Shown here: positions 1 to 10,200 of the stretch, one piece after another | Layout: each line of letters begins with the position of its first letter | Numbering within the stretch: position 1 is the stretch's first letter | DNA from: Chara braunii | Taxonomy: Eukaryota; Streptophyta; Charophyceae; Charales; Characeae | Direction: 5' to 3' | Assembly: GCA_003427395.1 (NCBI GenBank) | Contig: BFEA01000097.1 | Location: 2,523,396 to 2,543,608, forward strand | Length of the DNA: 20,213 nucleotides | The notes under the pieces: model-generated | Told to the model about the DNA's origin: nothing | The model's database searches: none | The model's input: the letters and a program-made list of their open reading frames with translations, nothing else | Made by a program: the position numbers and the translations under genes

Positions 1-165
1 AGACATACCGGGTGATCAGACATACCGGGTGAACAGACAATACGGGCGGACAGACAAATATGCCGGGTGAACAGACATACCGGGTGATCAGACATACCGG
101 GTGAACAGACAAATACCGAGCGAACGGACAGACAGACTGACCAAAAGAAAAAATACAGATGGACA
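1..165. repeat. 17-bp minisatellite (AGACATACCGGGTGAAC type)
   Basis: About eight head-to-tail units of a 17-bp motif reading roughly AGACATACCGGGTGAWC, with a few 19-21-bp variants. They fade at the right edge into a GACAGAC-rich tail. The array is cut by the window start, so its full length is unknown. Confidence 0.9.
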
Positions 166-622
166 GGCCTACGAAAAGACGGCCAGGCACCGACAACCAG
201 ACAGGTTGTGACAGATAGACGGGCTCAACACGGACAACATAGACTGTCAGAAAGACGCATTCGGATAATGGATCCAACTGGCATAGTAGGAACAGACGAA
301 ACATCAGACGCAGATCACAACAGAGAGATATAGGCTACAATAGAGGCAAGAAGATCAGGTACGAACAGGCAGCAGCGGGCAAACAGATACGAATAACAGG
401 GGAAACATGGGTTGGGGCAGTGAGGCACAGGCTACTAACACAGGCCTTAGGCCTGTATCAGACGACATATGGGTCAAGTAACGTGCTGAGCTTCTAGTCT
501 TAGCAGACTGTCTGCCAAATCCCTGAACAAATCCCACAGAGAGAAAGGGAGAGAGAGAGTAATGAATGAGGGAGATAGTCAAGGGGTAGGAGGAGAATGA
601 TGGTGATGATAATGATGATGTT
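166..622. other. Non-coding stretch, no gene seen
   Basis: GACAGAC-rich to about 240, then unstructured sequence, then GA-rich runs (537-600) leading into GATGATG repeats. Open frames here are low-complexity and I do not support any of them. Confidence 0.5.
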
Positions 623-748
623 GTATGTTTGGTCTGCCTTATAACACTGATCAGGTGGATCAGTGGTATTCCCGCACTCCACTGCGCTATCTTGTACTCC
701 ATATGAGAGGTCGGTTCTTGTTCTGGTCTGCACCTATACAGTATCAAC
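623..748. repeat. Dispersed intronic-type repeat, copy R1
   Basis: Begins GTATGTTTGGTCTG directly after GATGAT repeats. It contains the shared blocks GCTATCTTGTACTCC and GAGGTCGGTTCTTGTTC and ends in a GTGTGTG tract. Related copies start at 17537, 18374 and 18941, in the same orientation and with the same order of sub-blocks. It lies between microsatellites and just upstream, in plus-strand coordinates, of the exon-like block at 856-942. Confidence 0.7.
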
Positions 749-855
749 AGTGTGTGTGCGTGTGTGAGAGTGAGGGAGAAAGTGAGAAAGAATGAGAAAG
801 AGAGAGAGGAGATAAGGTGAAGGATGACGATGATGATGACAAAAGGGGCACTTAC

Positions 856-942
856 CTAGTATCGGCGATGGTCTGCATGGGCAACGTCTTCAAGTACTTC
901 GAGTCGCCACCGATGACAACAGTAGCACTGTCAATCCACAGA
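856..942 (-). CDS. Internal exon of a phosphoglucomutase-like gene (candidate)
   Basis: Seen: read on the minus strand, an 87-nt open block follows a pyrimidine-rich 3' splice site ending CCCTACAG and is closed by ACTAG|GTAAG. In the open frame (one leading base, 28 codons, two trailing bases) it gives SATVVIGGD followed by SKYLKTLPMQTI. Known: phosphoglucomutases of the alpha-D-phosphohexomutase superfamily carry a segment VVGGDxRYxxKxxxQTI in domain 1, and the distance from GGD to QTI is the same here. This enzyme converts glucose-1-phosphate to glucose-6-phosphate in the cytosol. Oddities: the catalytic serine and the sugar-binding loops are not in this exon, and I did not find other exons. 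Two degenerate copies of the block lie at 1663-1750 and 2080-2165. The match is short, so chance similarity is possible. Confidence 0.42.
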
Positions 943-1187
943 CTGTAGGGGTGGTGTAGGAGTAGACTGGGCACTGAGCGCCAAGTGTGAGAGTGAAGGG
1001 ACTGGACTCTTGAGTTGCTGGCGGTTAGAGCGAGCTCTCAATGACCTTGGTTCTCGGTGTTACAGCCTCCATTGGTGTTATATTGCCACAGTGCTGCTTC
1101 TGGGCACTGTGCTACTATCTGGCCTTCGATGTGATTGAACAGTCTGGGCACTGTCACCTTGCCGTTGCTCGTTTTCCTTACAATTAG

Positions 1188-1232
1188 ATTATTATTATTA
1201 TTATTATTATTATTATTGTTATTATTATTGTT
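1188..1232. repeat. (ATT)n microsatellite 1
   Basis: About 14 ATT triplets with one or two substitutions. It sits about 250 bp to the right of the exon-like block at 856-942, and other modules in the 0-4.5 kb region carry a comparable tract. Translated it gives poly-Asn on the minus strand, which is not a protein. Confidence 0.95.
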
Positions 1233-1474
1233 ACACTTCACATACATGTGAACAGCAGCACAGCAAACTGGCAACGCACGCCCACACCATGTTCAGAGAT
1301 GAGACTTTCAGATGAGAATTCACTCCTCTTGGCCATGGCAACTCAACGACTCAAAACAACTCATTGTTCACGTGCATCAGATCACCTGGGGTACCATGCC
1401 TATGACGATACTGCACCTACGCGAGAAGCCCCGACTAACAAACGAATTGGACTGCCAGTCGCACCGGACAACCA

Positions 1475-1625
1475 GAGAGACAGACTGACAGTCAGAATGG
1501 ACAGACAGACTGTCGGGCTGGATAGACAAACAGTCGGACTGGACAACCAGAGAGACAGAGAGACAGTCAAAACAGACAGACAAATCGGAGAGACAGACAT
1601 AGGGAGACAGAGAGGGAGATGAGAG
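1475..1625. repeat. GACAGAC-rich degenerate tandem repeat
   Basis: Imperfect repetition of GACAGACAGACTGTCGG and GACAACCAGAGAGACAG phrases. The open frames on both strands across 1248-1685 are products of this repetition and are not called as genes. Confidence 0.8.
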
Positions 1626-1662
1626 GAGAAGATGATAATGGTGATGGAGTGTGGGCACATAC

Positions 1663-1750
1663 CTTGTATTGGCGGCGACCTGCATTTAGGCGCTATCCAC
1701 GAGTACCTCGGGCTGCTGCTGATGTCAATGGTTGCAGTGTTTTCCGTAGT
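1663..1750 (-). pseudogene. Degenerate copy of the 856-942 exon
   Basis: Minus strand: acceptor CTACTACAG, 88 nt, then ACAAG|GTATGT. The block aligns along its whole length with the exon at 856-942, for example GAGGTACTCG beside GAAGTACTTG. Small indels shift the frame relative to that copy, so the GGD motif is lost. Splice-type borders remain while the coding content has decayed, as expected for a duplicated pseudo-exon. It could also be a fast-diverging alternative exon. Confidence 0.45.
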
Positions 1751-1968
1751 CTGTAGTAGCTGTGTAGGAGTAGCCTAGGCACCAGTCAACATGGTGGGAA
1801 GGTGGGGCCTGGATACTCACGATAGTGGTGGCAAAAATAAGCTCTCACCAACAGTGGTTTAGAGTTACGGTTTGGTGCAATAATACTCTATGGACACTGT
1901 GATACTATTTGGGTTTCAATATGATAATGTGAACTGGAATTGTCGTCTCGCTATTGCTAATTCTTCTT

Positions 1969-1970
<2 letters not shown>

Positions 1971-2012
<42 letters not shown>

Positions 2013-2016
2013 TATT
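1971..2016. repeat. (ATT)n microsatellite 2
   Basis: About 15 ATT triplets, preceded by CTCGCTATTGCTAATTCTTCTTG. The same lead-in, TCGCTATTGCTCATCTTCC, precedes tract 3, so the tract belongs to a duplicated module. Confidence 0.95.
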
Positions 2017-2079
2017 CTTGGGTGCTAGTGGCATCTGTGTAGGTGTGGAACGGGGTTGTGAGTGTAGCAAGAGACATAC

Positions 2080-2165
2080 CTGGTGCTAGTAGCATGTAGC
2101 ATAGGCCGCTGTATGCTTGTACTTCGGGAAGCTGTTGTTGTCAACTTCGGCATTTTAGTATTAGG
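2080..2165 (-). pseudogene. Second degenerate copy of the 856-942 exon
   Basis: Minus strand: the block ends CACCAG|GTATGT and still contains CTTCCCGAAGTACAAG, alignable with CTCGAAGTACTTGAAG of the best copy. The 5' border is unclear, and no good acceptor survives at the expected place. With the copies at 856 and 1663 this makes three diverged tandem units, each followed to the right by an (ATT)n tract. Confidence 0.35.
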
Positions 2166-2407
2166 CTGGATAAGGATCTGCCACATGTAGTCTGAGCGCC
2201 GAGCGCCAATAGGATATCAACTCTGATTCTTCGTTGATGATGATGTTGGGACAATTTCAGCATTGTCAATTATGAACTATTGGTGGGTTCTTATTTGGTG
2301 AATCTCGTGATGCATTTCTGCTATTGGTTCGAGGTCAAGACTATATGGACTCCTATGAATGATGTTGTTTGATTGCTGGAGTTCGCTATTGCTCATCTTC
2401 CTTGCAC

Positions 2408-2408
<1 letters not shown>

Positions 2409-2476
<68 letters not shown>
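2409..2476. repeat. (ATT)n microsatellite 3
   Basis: About 22 uninterrupted ATT triplets, the longest in the window, at the right edge of the third tandem module. Confidence 0.97.
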
Positions 2477-2965
2477 CATGTAAGGGTTGAGCCCTCGTAG
2501 GAGCCTTGTCGCCCTGCATGTGTTCTGGGCTAAGGCCTCAACAAGCCTCGTGCCCGCCCTAAGTGAAGGCGGGCAGACGTGTGACCACCCTAAGTGAAGG
2601 CTGGTCAGAATATCTACAAATAAGCCTTTCTTTCAACATTTTGTAAAGTGGGTATCCGACAGCCGTAGCACGCCAGTTGGTTGGAGCGCATCTTGGAACC
2701 CAGACTCCTGCGAGAAGCAGTTGAGCCCAGGGCCTCAGTTGATTGAGCCCTGGGCACAGGCCAAGGGAGACCGACACATCGCACATTGGACGCTGACCAA
2801 TCAGGAAGCAGCAGCAACATAGTGGAGGTCAAGCGTACCAATGGGATATCGGGAAGGGTCTGCATCTGGACGGTAGCCCGGGGCATAAAGGGCGCAACTG
2901 TACTTCCTGTGTCAGGGTGCAGGTACTGAAACCCAGTCACGGGTTCAAAGCAGGCCACGTGCCCA
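2477..2965. other. Non-coding stretch with a short CCCTAAGTGAAGGC duplication
   Basis: The phrase CCTAAGTGAAGGC occurs twice (around 2557 and 2590). Minus-strand open frames here have no recognisable domain. I see no gene. Confidence 0.5.
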
Positions 2966-3090
2966 CACGTGGATGCACAGACTACACGGGCTACCCATGC
3001 GTACACAGATACACAAACTACACGGACTACCCAGACACGCACGGATACACAGTCTACACCGAGTACACAGTCACACACAGATTCACAAGA
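2966..3090. repeat. 36-bp minisatellite, three units
   Basis: Three adjacent units begin ACAGACTACACGGGCTACCC, ACAAACTACACGGACTACCC and ACAGTCTACACCGAGTACAC. They explain the Tyr/Thr-rich plus frame and the Val/Cys-rich minus frame found here, so neither frame is called as a gene. Confidence 0.8.
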
Positions 3091-4119
3091 GGTACAAGTA
3101 ACACAGACTTCTCAGTCCATGCTATGTCTGTGGGCTGCATAACTGTGCTGAGTCTGTGTGCTATCTGGGTCTGAGACTGAGCTCTGTGCCTGAACTAAGA
3201 TAGTTGTGTTGAAGTCTGTACCTATACTATGTCTGCGTTATGATGAGATGGTGTCCGTGCTATGACTAATGTCTTCTCCCTACCACTAGCTAATAGCCAT
3301 ACCACCCTACACCCGCGCGGGTCTGAGAAAATGCGGACTTCCCTGCCCAAAATGCTGCTACATCACCACCACATTATCAACAGAGGAATGCATGCAGGTC
3401 CGCTCGTTGTTCCTTTGTTATACTTGACCTTGACTTAGTTCGCCGGTGTCAGGCCCAAGCCGAGGTGTGGACAGTTTCACTTTGCACTACTGACTTGATT
3501 ACGTAGGAAATAGGGATGTGAACCACTGACTCAGCTAAGTAGGACTAGGAGCGACCTTCTGCTATTTGAGCTGAGACTGCTTTCAATGATTCCGCGACGG
3601 ACTGCCTACCTATGACCTATATATGGCAGTGGACCTACGGACATGCAGTTTAAATCCTCGCAACTACGCTATGTGTCGATGATCAAAGGAAAACGTCTTT
3701 AAAGGTGCGAGTCACCGGTTCGAATTGCGGGCAAAACACACTGGGGCGCTACATACGCGGGTGGGTAAGATCTAGGGATCAGAGCCCGGATTCTGCATTA
3801 GTCACTTGACTACCGTAAAAACCATTGCCAGAGTTGTTACCTTGTGCTTAGAATGCAGTTGTCGGGGTTACAATGGGAAGTGATTTTCTGAATTATTAAT
3901 TATCACTCTTGCTCGTACTCCATACTGTTAGGATTCGAGTCCTTTGAACTTGGTCGGACTTATGAGCAGATATGTGTGACAAGGATGGAAGTAACCGGGA
4001 ATAGTGAGAACCGAACAACGGAGGAAGTAAGGAAAAGGCAGGGTTATGAAGAGAAAGAAAGAAGTGGGAAGTGTAAAAGAAGGGGAGAGGTAAGAGAAAG
4101 AGGGTGAGGAGATACGTAC
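3091..4119. other. About 1 kb with no recognisable gene
   Basis: Mixed-composition sequence without long coding frames. The last 100 bases turn purine-rich (GAGAAAG runs) up to a minus-strand donor-like CCAG|GTACGT at 4120. A few tRNA T-arm-like words occur (near 3717 and 3933) but none sits in a plausible cloverleaf. Confidence 0.5.
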
Positions 4120-4301
4120 CTGGTTGGGAGACAGTTTACGTAAGAATCATCTTCTTGATCTTCGATTTTCAACTGTATACGGGCTGAAGAGACACGAGTA
4201 TAGTAGTAAATCGGAATAGGCTAAGGTCATGTAGCCACAAAATAGAAGACATGGCATCGCTATGACCACAAGTGTTAATTCTATTACCAATATTGATATT
4301 G

Positions 4302-4304
<3 letters not shown>

Positions 4305-4349
<45 letters not shown>

Positions 4350-4372
4350 TATTATTATTATTATTATTATTT
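4305..4372. repeat. (ATT)n microsatellite 4
   Basis: About 22 ATT triplets interrupted once by ACC. It lies between the donor-like sites at 4120 and 4523, as in the modules to its left. Confidence 0.95.
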
Positions 4373-4522
4373 GTGTCATTATTTTTTTTTTTCATTATTG
4401 TTATTGCTTGATTACTGTCGCTACTATTGCTATCATTAAGCATCATACGGGGCCAGAGATGAAGAGAGAACATGGGGCGTTGGAGAGAAAGGTGACGATA
4501 TCCTTTCGCGATAAGCACTCAC

Positions 4523-4590
4523 CTCCTTCATCGTTCGTCGTACTTTATCCCTGTTGGGCCCTGCCTCCTCGGTTTAATTGTTGATGACAC
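4523..4590 (-). other. Candidate exon end with 5' splice site
   Basis: Minus strand: an open stretch reading GPNRDKVRRTMKE runs into GGAG|GTGAGT. The donor is a good consensus. The acceptor and the left limit are not clear and the peptide is not recognised. It lies upstream, in minus-strand order, of the other exon-like blocks of this half of the window, so it could belong to the same transcription unit. Confidence 0.25.
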
Positions 4591-4599
4591 GATTCTCAT

Positions 4600-5150
4600 G
4601 GATTAATCATGGCCTCAGTTTAATTTAAGGACCAACAGTTGATTGCATAAATCACACATGGTCAGTGACAGGGCGATTGCGGGAGCTCTACCGGAGTTCA
4701 GGCGGAACTCTGGAGTCGGGAAACGACGAGGTACGTTAATTCGACCCGGTTGTTGTTTCATATAGGCTATCATCCGTAACAATGATCATAAGGGTTAGGA
4801 ATTCAGGATCGATAACTCTTCAAGGATTAAGGGATGGACAAAGGTTTTGGATTGCGGGTAGAGAAAAGGTTGGCTGGGTGAAAACTGATTGCTTCTGGGT
4901 ACAGCGATCTTGCTGTGTGGACATTGATTGGAAATATGGATACAAGGGATCAACCTCTCACGTTCATTCTCTCTATACTCCATCTAAACAATGATGGGTG
5001 CCTTTGATTTGAGCTTGCTATAATCAATTGTCATGGATCACACCGATCATTTCTCATTATGCATCTGATCCAGCATAAGTTTTCAAACTAACAACGATTC
5101 AGGGTTCGAATGTCATCAAAGGCAATAACTTGATCCATCAATAAGACTTG
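4600..5150. other. No recognisable gene; one 70-codon plus frame
   Basis: A plus-strand frame at 4782-4994 is open for 70 codons. It shows no domain, and the minus strand is open over the same stretch, so I do not call it. The satellite starts directly to the right. Confidence 0.4.
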
Positions 5151-5154
5151 TGTG

Positions 5155-5995
5155 GAGGAAAGAATAGCAGGGAAAGTCTGCCTTAACTCCGATGAGCCTT
5201 ACGCTTGGTCAGTAGTAAGAGCAAGGATCCTTGGACACCCGCCTTATTGAGGGCTAGCCAGTGATAAGAGTAGCAGGGAAATTCTGCCTTATCAGTGACT
5301 AATCTGATATAAGAGTAGTGAGGTTTCAATGACACTTGCCTTATCATTAATCAATCCAACGTTCTTTTCAGTGGTAAGAGCAACAAGGATCCTTGGACAC
5401 CCGCCTTATTGAGGGTTAGCCAGTGATAAGAGTAGCAGGGAAATCCTGCCTTATCAGTGACTAGTCTGATATAAGAGTAAGTGAGGTTTCAAGGACACCT
5501 GCCTTATCATTAATCAACCTAACATTCATTCAGTGGTAAGAGTAGCAAGGATCCTTGGACACCCGCCTTATTGAGGGCTAGCCAGTGATAAGAGAAGCAG
5601 GTAAATCCTGCCTTATCAGTGACTAGTCTGATATAAGAGTAGCGAGGTTTTAAGGACACCTGCCTTATCAATAAACATCCTAGCACTTAGTCAGTGATAA
5701 GAGTAGCAAGGATCCTTGGACACCCNCCTTATTGAGGGCTAGCCAGTGATAAGAGTAGCAGGGAAATCCTGCCTTATCAGTGACTAGTCTGATATAAGAG
5801 TAGCGAGGTTTCAAGGACACATGCCTTATCAGTGGCTAGCCTGTCTCTTATACACATCTAGATGTGTATAAGAGACAGACCTTATTGAGGGCTAGCCAGT
5901 GATAAGAGTAGCAGGGAAATCCTGCCTTATCAGTGACTAGTCTGATATAAGAGTAGCGAGGTTTCAAGGACACATGCCTTATCAGTGGCTAGCCA
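5155..5995. repeat. Satellite: 54-bp hairpin monomers in a 162-bp trimer
   Basis: The phrase CCAGTGATAAGAGTAGCAGG recurs at 5259, 5421, 5583, 5744 and 5897 (spacings 162, 162, 161 and 153). Each 162-bp unit holds three related sub-units of about 54 bp, and each sub-unit follows the pattern GATAAGAGTAGC ... GCCTTATC. The first folds as GATAAG/CTTATC with an inner GCAGG-GAAAT-CCTGC stem. The second and third keep the outer stem but have different inner sequences. The last interval is irregular because a Tn5 adapter palindrome lies inside the array (5841-5878). Base 5726 is an N. No coding frame is evident. Confidence 0.92.
5841..5878. other. Tn5/Nextera mosaic-end adapter pair (artefact)
   Basis: CTGTCTCTTATACACATCT is followed immediately by its reverse complement AGATGTGTATAAGAGACAG, both 19-bp mosaic ends complete. 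This is library adapter sequence, not genome. The satellite sequence just left of it (5727-5840) is repeated base for base just right of it (5880-5993), so one array copy is probably a false duplication. Confidence 0.97.
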
Positions 5996-7200
5996 TAGGA
6001 TAAGCCTACCGCTAAATGTGCTTTGGCACACAGGGGCCAAGACCCACAAGGTTGCCTTTGTCAAACAAGCTTCAGTAAAAAATGGATATATCCTGAATGG
6101 TCTGCCATGTCAGCGCTAACTTTCTCCACACTCAGCATTATTCGATCCTAACTAATTACCTCTGATTCTACTGAGAGGGGATAAGTGAGATCTTGCCTCA
6201 GAGAGAGACTATCCATTTGTCTGATTTCTTTCCATAAGATTAATTTTCACGGGTTGGATTGATGATGTGTTCAGGTGTGTTGAGAGAAAGAAGGGAACTC
6301 AGATAAGATAATCCCAAAATGGGATACGAATGAGATAGTGAAGAGAATATGGAGAGTTACTGCGACAGTAAAAGGGGAGTGAACTATTATTCACTACCTG
6401 AAGCGGAAGGGCAACAGCCCAAACGATTAGTTAAGGATAGGAGTCAGACAGAAGACACAGAGTCTAGAAGGAACTTTCTAGATCTCAGTTAGGAAGAGAG
6501 ATGTTAAGTTTCTCTTGGACTGTGTCGTGTCTACAAGTTTCGACACTTCGGAGAACTTACGAGGGAATCCGTAAGAACAACAATTCTGTTATCATTTGAT
6601 AACAGGTCGGTATAAATCCGACTCAACTTCCACATGGCTTGATACCCACACTTAAGACAAGACCTAAGAAGAGAACAGATAAATCTTCCTCCTGTATCCA
6701 CACCTAAATTTTTCCAAGTCACACTCAGAGGTCTTTGAAAATGTGAAGGGCTGGGGTAAAAGGAGTCAGGTTAGGAAGGAATGTTGTTTTCAAGGGTTTG
6801 GGGCGTGAGTGGCTTGCTATGAATGGGTTAAAGGTTGACGCTTGTAGCGCATTTTGTGTCTGCATTTGTATGCGTGCATGTGTTTTCCTTGCATCTGCAC
6901 AGATGTTGGGCATTGAATTCTCTTCTGAATTTGGGATCGTCTGAGATATTCGGGCAAAGGGACACGACAATCGTGAAAGTGAGGTCCACCGCTCATTCAG
7001 CTCCCTTGATATTACATACATACTTATATATATGTGAGTGAGATCGTAGGTTGGTCGGTACCTAGGAAGACATTTGTCTGGGACTTCTTTTGAGAAGAAT
7101 GGGGGATTACTAAGGGGCTGGACTCTGGCATTTTTTTTATAAGCACAACAAAGGAAACTAAGAGTCGTTATCATAGTTAGCTAAGCGTGAAAGACTGTCC
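5996..7200. other. 1.2 kb without a recognisable gene
   Basis: Ordinary mixed composition. Minus-strand frames at 6531-6722 and 6725-7174 are open, but I recognise no motif and find no supporting splice or start context. There are small inverted repeats only, such as CTAGAA/TTCTAG near 6463-6481. Confidence 0.45.
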
Positions 7201-7660
7201 GAGAAGTCGACCTGATCAGATAGTCGGTCCGGAGAGTTAGCACCCTGGGGCTCGACATACGGGTCAGTCTTAAGGCGTTCTACCGCACGTATGCCTATGC
7301 TATGGCGATCGAGAAAACGCCCTCGGCTGGCCTACCTCTGCGATTGCATGTAAAAACCTTCGTATGTGGGTTAGTAGCTCAACAGGGATACGCCCACCTC
7401 AGGGATGGTGACAGCTCCTGCAGGTAGAGGTATGTTGTACCTCGCGTGACACTAACCTGTCATAGGGAGTCGCGAGAGGTATAGCACGCGCGCACGGTCG
7501 GAGTTGGTATTGCGTAAAGTGACAAAGAAACTCATGCGTGACACGACCATGAGGTCCGACACAAAAACTACTTTGCGTCTGGGTGTGGGACCGCTGCGCG
7601 CGACAGCGTCATGATCTCCGCCTTTCCGATACTAGTGACCAAAGTGACATGTGCTGCATT
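7201..7660. other. Gene-free stretch with several small hairpins
   Basis: Contains GAGGTA-TGTTG-TACCTC (7427-7443) and TGACA-CTAACC-TGTCA (7447-7462), the latter nested in a CTCGCG/CGCGAG outer stem. There is also a CCTGCAGG palindrome near 7417. No coding frame is recognised. Confidence 0.5.
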
Positions 7661-7672
7661 TCCCGCTGTCGT

Positions 7673-7989
7673 TTAATCTCTGATTTCGTTACACTCTTTT
7701 ACATGTCTTGCGCCTTTGACACTGATTGCCCCGCTGACTGGACTGATGAGTCCTCACCCGTCTCCAATTCTATATGCTTCAAACCCGATCTCCGTGCTCT
7801 CGTAAATGTTTTCTCTCCATGCTAACATTCCAAGGTGGTAGGCTCTACCCGTTCGAATGTTTCCTCTTCCCCCCGTGCCCATGTCAGGTTGCGTTTCTCG
7901 TTGTCGTTTATATCGGTTGTGTATTCCCTTTCATTAATCTCTGATTTTTTGTCACACTCAATTACATGTCTTGCGCCTTTGACAGTGAT
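7673..7989. repeat. Internal direct duplication, about 54 bp, two copies
   Basis: 7673-7726 and 7935-7989 share TAATCTCTGATT and TACATGTCTTGCGCCTTTGACA(C/G)TGAT with a few differences. The pair surrounds the left copy of the longer direct repeat at 7757-7906, giving a nested repeat structure just upstream of the DUF7869 gene. Confidence 0.8.
7757..7906 (+). repeat. Long-range direct repeat, left copy
   Basis: 150 bp that align collinearly with 15218-15370 in the same orientation. Shared blocks include CACCAATTCTATAT/CTCCAATTCTATAT, ACATTCCAAGGTGGT, GAATGTTTCCTCTTCC and CGTGCCCATGTCAGG. It lies upstream of the transposase-like gene. The partner lies beyond the gene and beyond two adapter junctions, so the pair may bound one element or may simply be two copies of a dispersed repeat. 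Confidence 0.85.
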
Positions 7990-8141
7990 CCACTATTTTG
8001 TCATCGCAGATACATTTCGTACATGGCTTGTGGTGTGCATGCTATGCCATGACAGGCTGGCAACACAACCTTGGAAAGCATGAACTGTGTGGCATCTAAT
8101 ACATTGCTCAATGACGATTTTCCTCCATCGGACCTACCAAT

Positions 8142-10037
8142 GTGTTCACAAGATGTTTGAAGTGGTCAGGAACGTGTCAACAATACTATGAAATTGTTTG
8201 TGGAGACACTACATGTGAAAGTGCATTTCCGGCCTTGCGCGGCCCAGTACAAACCTCTGATACAGACAGTGCGGAAGGTCAGGGTAAGGCCTCCTTTGCT
8301 AACAACAACACATCCAATGTAGACCGTGTTGTATGGATGGCGAGGAGTTCACTTCGAGATTTTGAGTACACAGGTCTTCTGTTTGGTGAGAGTGATGAAG
8401 ATGGTTTGGATTCAAGTGCTTCGATGTCCTCTAGCGCCGACAGTTCTCCGAATAAAATTGATCATCCGCAAACTTACGCTAACCGCAACGCTGACCACTG
8501 TTGTCAAAATGACGATGAAAATTGTGATGTCATCTATAATTTCGATAACATTTTTTCGAAATGTCTGTCCTCAGAGAAGCGTCCTTATTCTTTTCGTGTC
8601 ATAATGTCACGGTCAAAGAAGATTTTACAATCAGTTTATAGAAAGTTCACCAAAAAAACACTAGCGAGTGTGCGTGGACAAGTTTGTTGTAAGCGAGAAT
8701 GTTGCGCTTAAATGACCATAGAAGACATCAAAATTGTCCGACGTGCATATTACTCTAAGGACCAGAAAAGCAGGGATGCATGGTGGGTTGAAACGTTGAA
8801 GAGGTTCACCTTCATAGAAGATGAGAAGGAGATTGTTCAACCTATTGTAGGGAAAAGAAAGGTGTGCATTAGTCTCTGTTGTTTCACACTAGGTGTATGT
8901 AGGAATACATTTCTCAAAAAAATGATAACTTTGTCAAAAGGCTACATTATGTCGGAGCATGGCAGCACTAAAATCAGACGCACATCAGCAACATATGCGA
9001 CAATGTACGGGAAACTAAGCTCCTTCGTGTGAGACAACGGAGATTTCATGCCCAATGACATGAAGGTCAAAGAGGAAGAATCGAGAGTGGTGTTGAGATT
9101 GTCTGCTTGCTATAACAAGGTTGATATTTATAAGTTGTTAAAGTCGCAATTCGACAACATGGGTGCTTCTTGTGTTTCTCTCCAAGTTTTCTACAACATG
9201 TGGAGAACACACTTCTGGCATGTGAAATTTCATGACATTGATCAAAACTTTGCAAAATGCGAGACGTGTGTCGAATACAAAGAATTTATCAATTCTGCAA
9301 AGTCCGTACGTGTGCGTGAGTACTTTATTTAGGAACGCGCAAAATACTAGGACTTGCAGCTCCAACATCGTGCTGCGTATGAGGTGTGGAAGGATGAGTC
9401 CAATAAAACAGGTTCCAACACTTTATGCACCATTATTTACAGTATGAACCAAAGCAAAACCAGTATTCCACACTTTGGCGGAAGAAACAAATCAAAGGCA
9501 TTCGCAAATATTTCAATGTTGAAAACGAATTTAACAGTTATTATTGCACACGGTCGTTCACCATCGGTCTATGTTCACACATGGTACCCTTGTTATCCAC
9601 ACGATTTTAATGTTGTGGTATCATCCATTATGAAAGTTTTGCGTGACATATAGGCGAGAAGCGACTTGCCTCATAAATTGGGGATACAAGTAGACAACTG
9701 TTGGAGAGAAAATAAAAACAGATACGTATTGACACTGACTACAACTTTGGTGAAATTTGGCTTCTTCAAAGAAGTCGAATTCGGTTTTATATTAGGGGCA
9801 CATACACATACGGACGTTGATATCACTTTCAGTCGTTTCTCTCGCAAACTGAACATGCACGATGCTTATATTATGCTCGACCTCTTCAAGCTCGTTGCCA
9901 GTTTCCAAAAAGAGCGTCCGACGTGCACATTCATGGATGAAATTGCTGATTGGCGCGGTGTTGTTAAGCCCTTCCTGGTCAAAAGACTGATCAGTCATAC
10001 TCCTCCGCATGCATTTAGGTTTTACATGCAGGGATGA
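8142..10037 (+). pseudogene. DUF7869-type transposase-like protein, main part, with in-frame stops
   Basis: One frame stays coding-like for about 1.9 kb. Order: acidic/Ser-rich N-terminal part, a WWVETLKRF...GKRKVCISLCCFTLGVCRNTF block, a zinc-binding-like FAKCETCVEYKEF, then QVDNCWRENKNRY and GAHTHTDVDITFSR. The last two are hallmarks of the DUF7869 family, thought from its motifs to have an RNase H-like, transposase-related fold. In-frame stops: TAA 8709, TGA 9030, TAG 9330, 9348 and 9651, then TGA 10035. Each differs from a Gln or Arg codon by one C-to-T change, and no frameshift is needed between them. The family's usual Asp residues in the first catalytic stretch appear changed (IIYSMNQSKT), which suggests loss of activity. 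The 5' limit is uncertain, because the frame has stops further upstream. Read either as a decayed mobile-element gene or, less likely, as a gene using recoded stops. Confidence 0.75.
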
Positions 10038-10200
10038 CAATCCTGTGTTCAAGTGGTAGTTCTCCCCCTTGATCTTCTCCAGTCTATTGCTTTAAACGAA
10101 ATGGAAACAAAGCATATGCTGGACCCGAATGACCATTCGTGCCATCACCTGTTCTGTCGTCAGCTGCTCTGTCTGTTAAAGATAAGAATTCGGATTTCGA

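Noticed and set aside
2614-3174. 154-codon minus frame rich in Val/Cys and 85-codon plus frame rich in Tyr/Thr
   Set aside because: Both are explained by the 36-bp minisatellite.
3700-3945. tRNA T-arm-like words near 3717 and 3933
   Set aside because: No matching anticodon arm or acceptor stem could be found at the required distances.
1038-4518. Poly-Asn proteins on the minus strand
   Set aside because: The Asn runs are translations of the (ATT)n tracts in what look like introns; the flanking peptide is not conserved in type between modules.
5726-5726. Single N read as a scaffold gap
   Set aside because: The neighbouring satellite units show that only one base is ambiguous (expected G), so it is a base-call ambiguity rather than a gap.
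5155-5995. CRISPR-like array
   Set aside because: The spacers between repeats are themselves conserved from unit to unit, so this is a tandem satellite, and the context is eukaryotic.
7740-7775. Hammerhead-ribozyme-like word CTGATGAGTCC
   Set aside because: The matching GGACGAAA strand and the cleavage-site stem are absent downstream, so the core cannot form.
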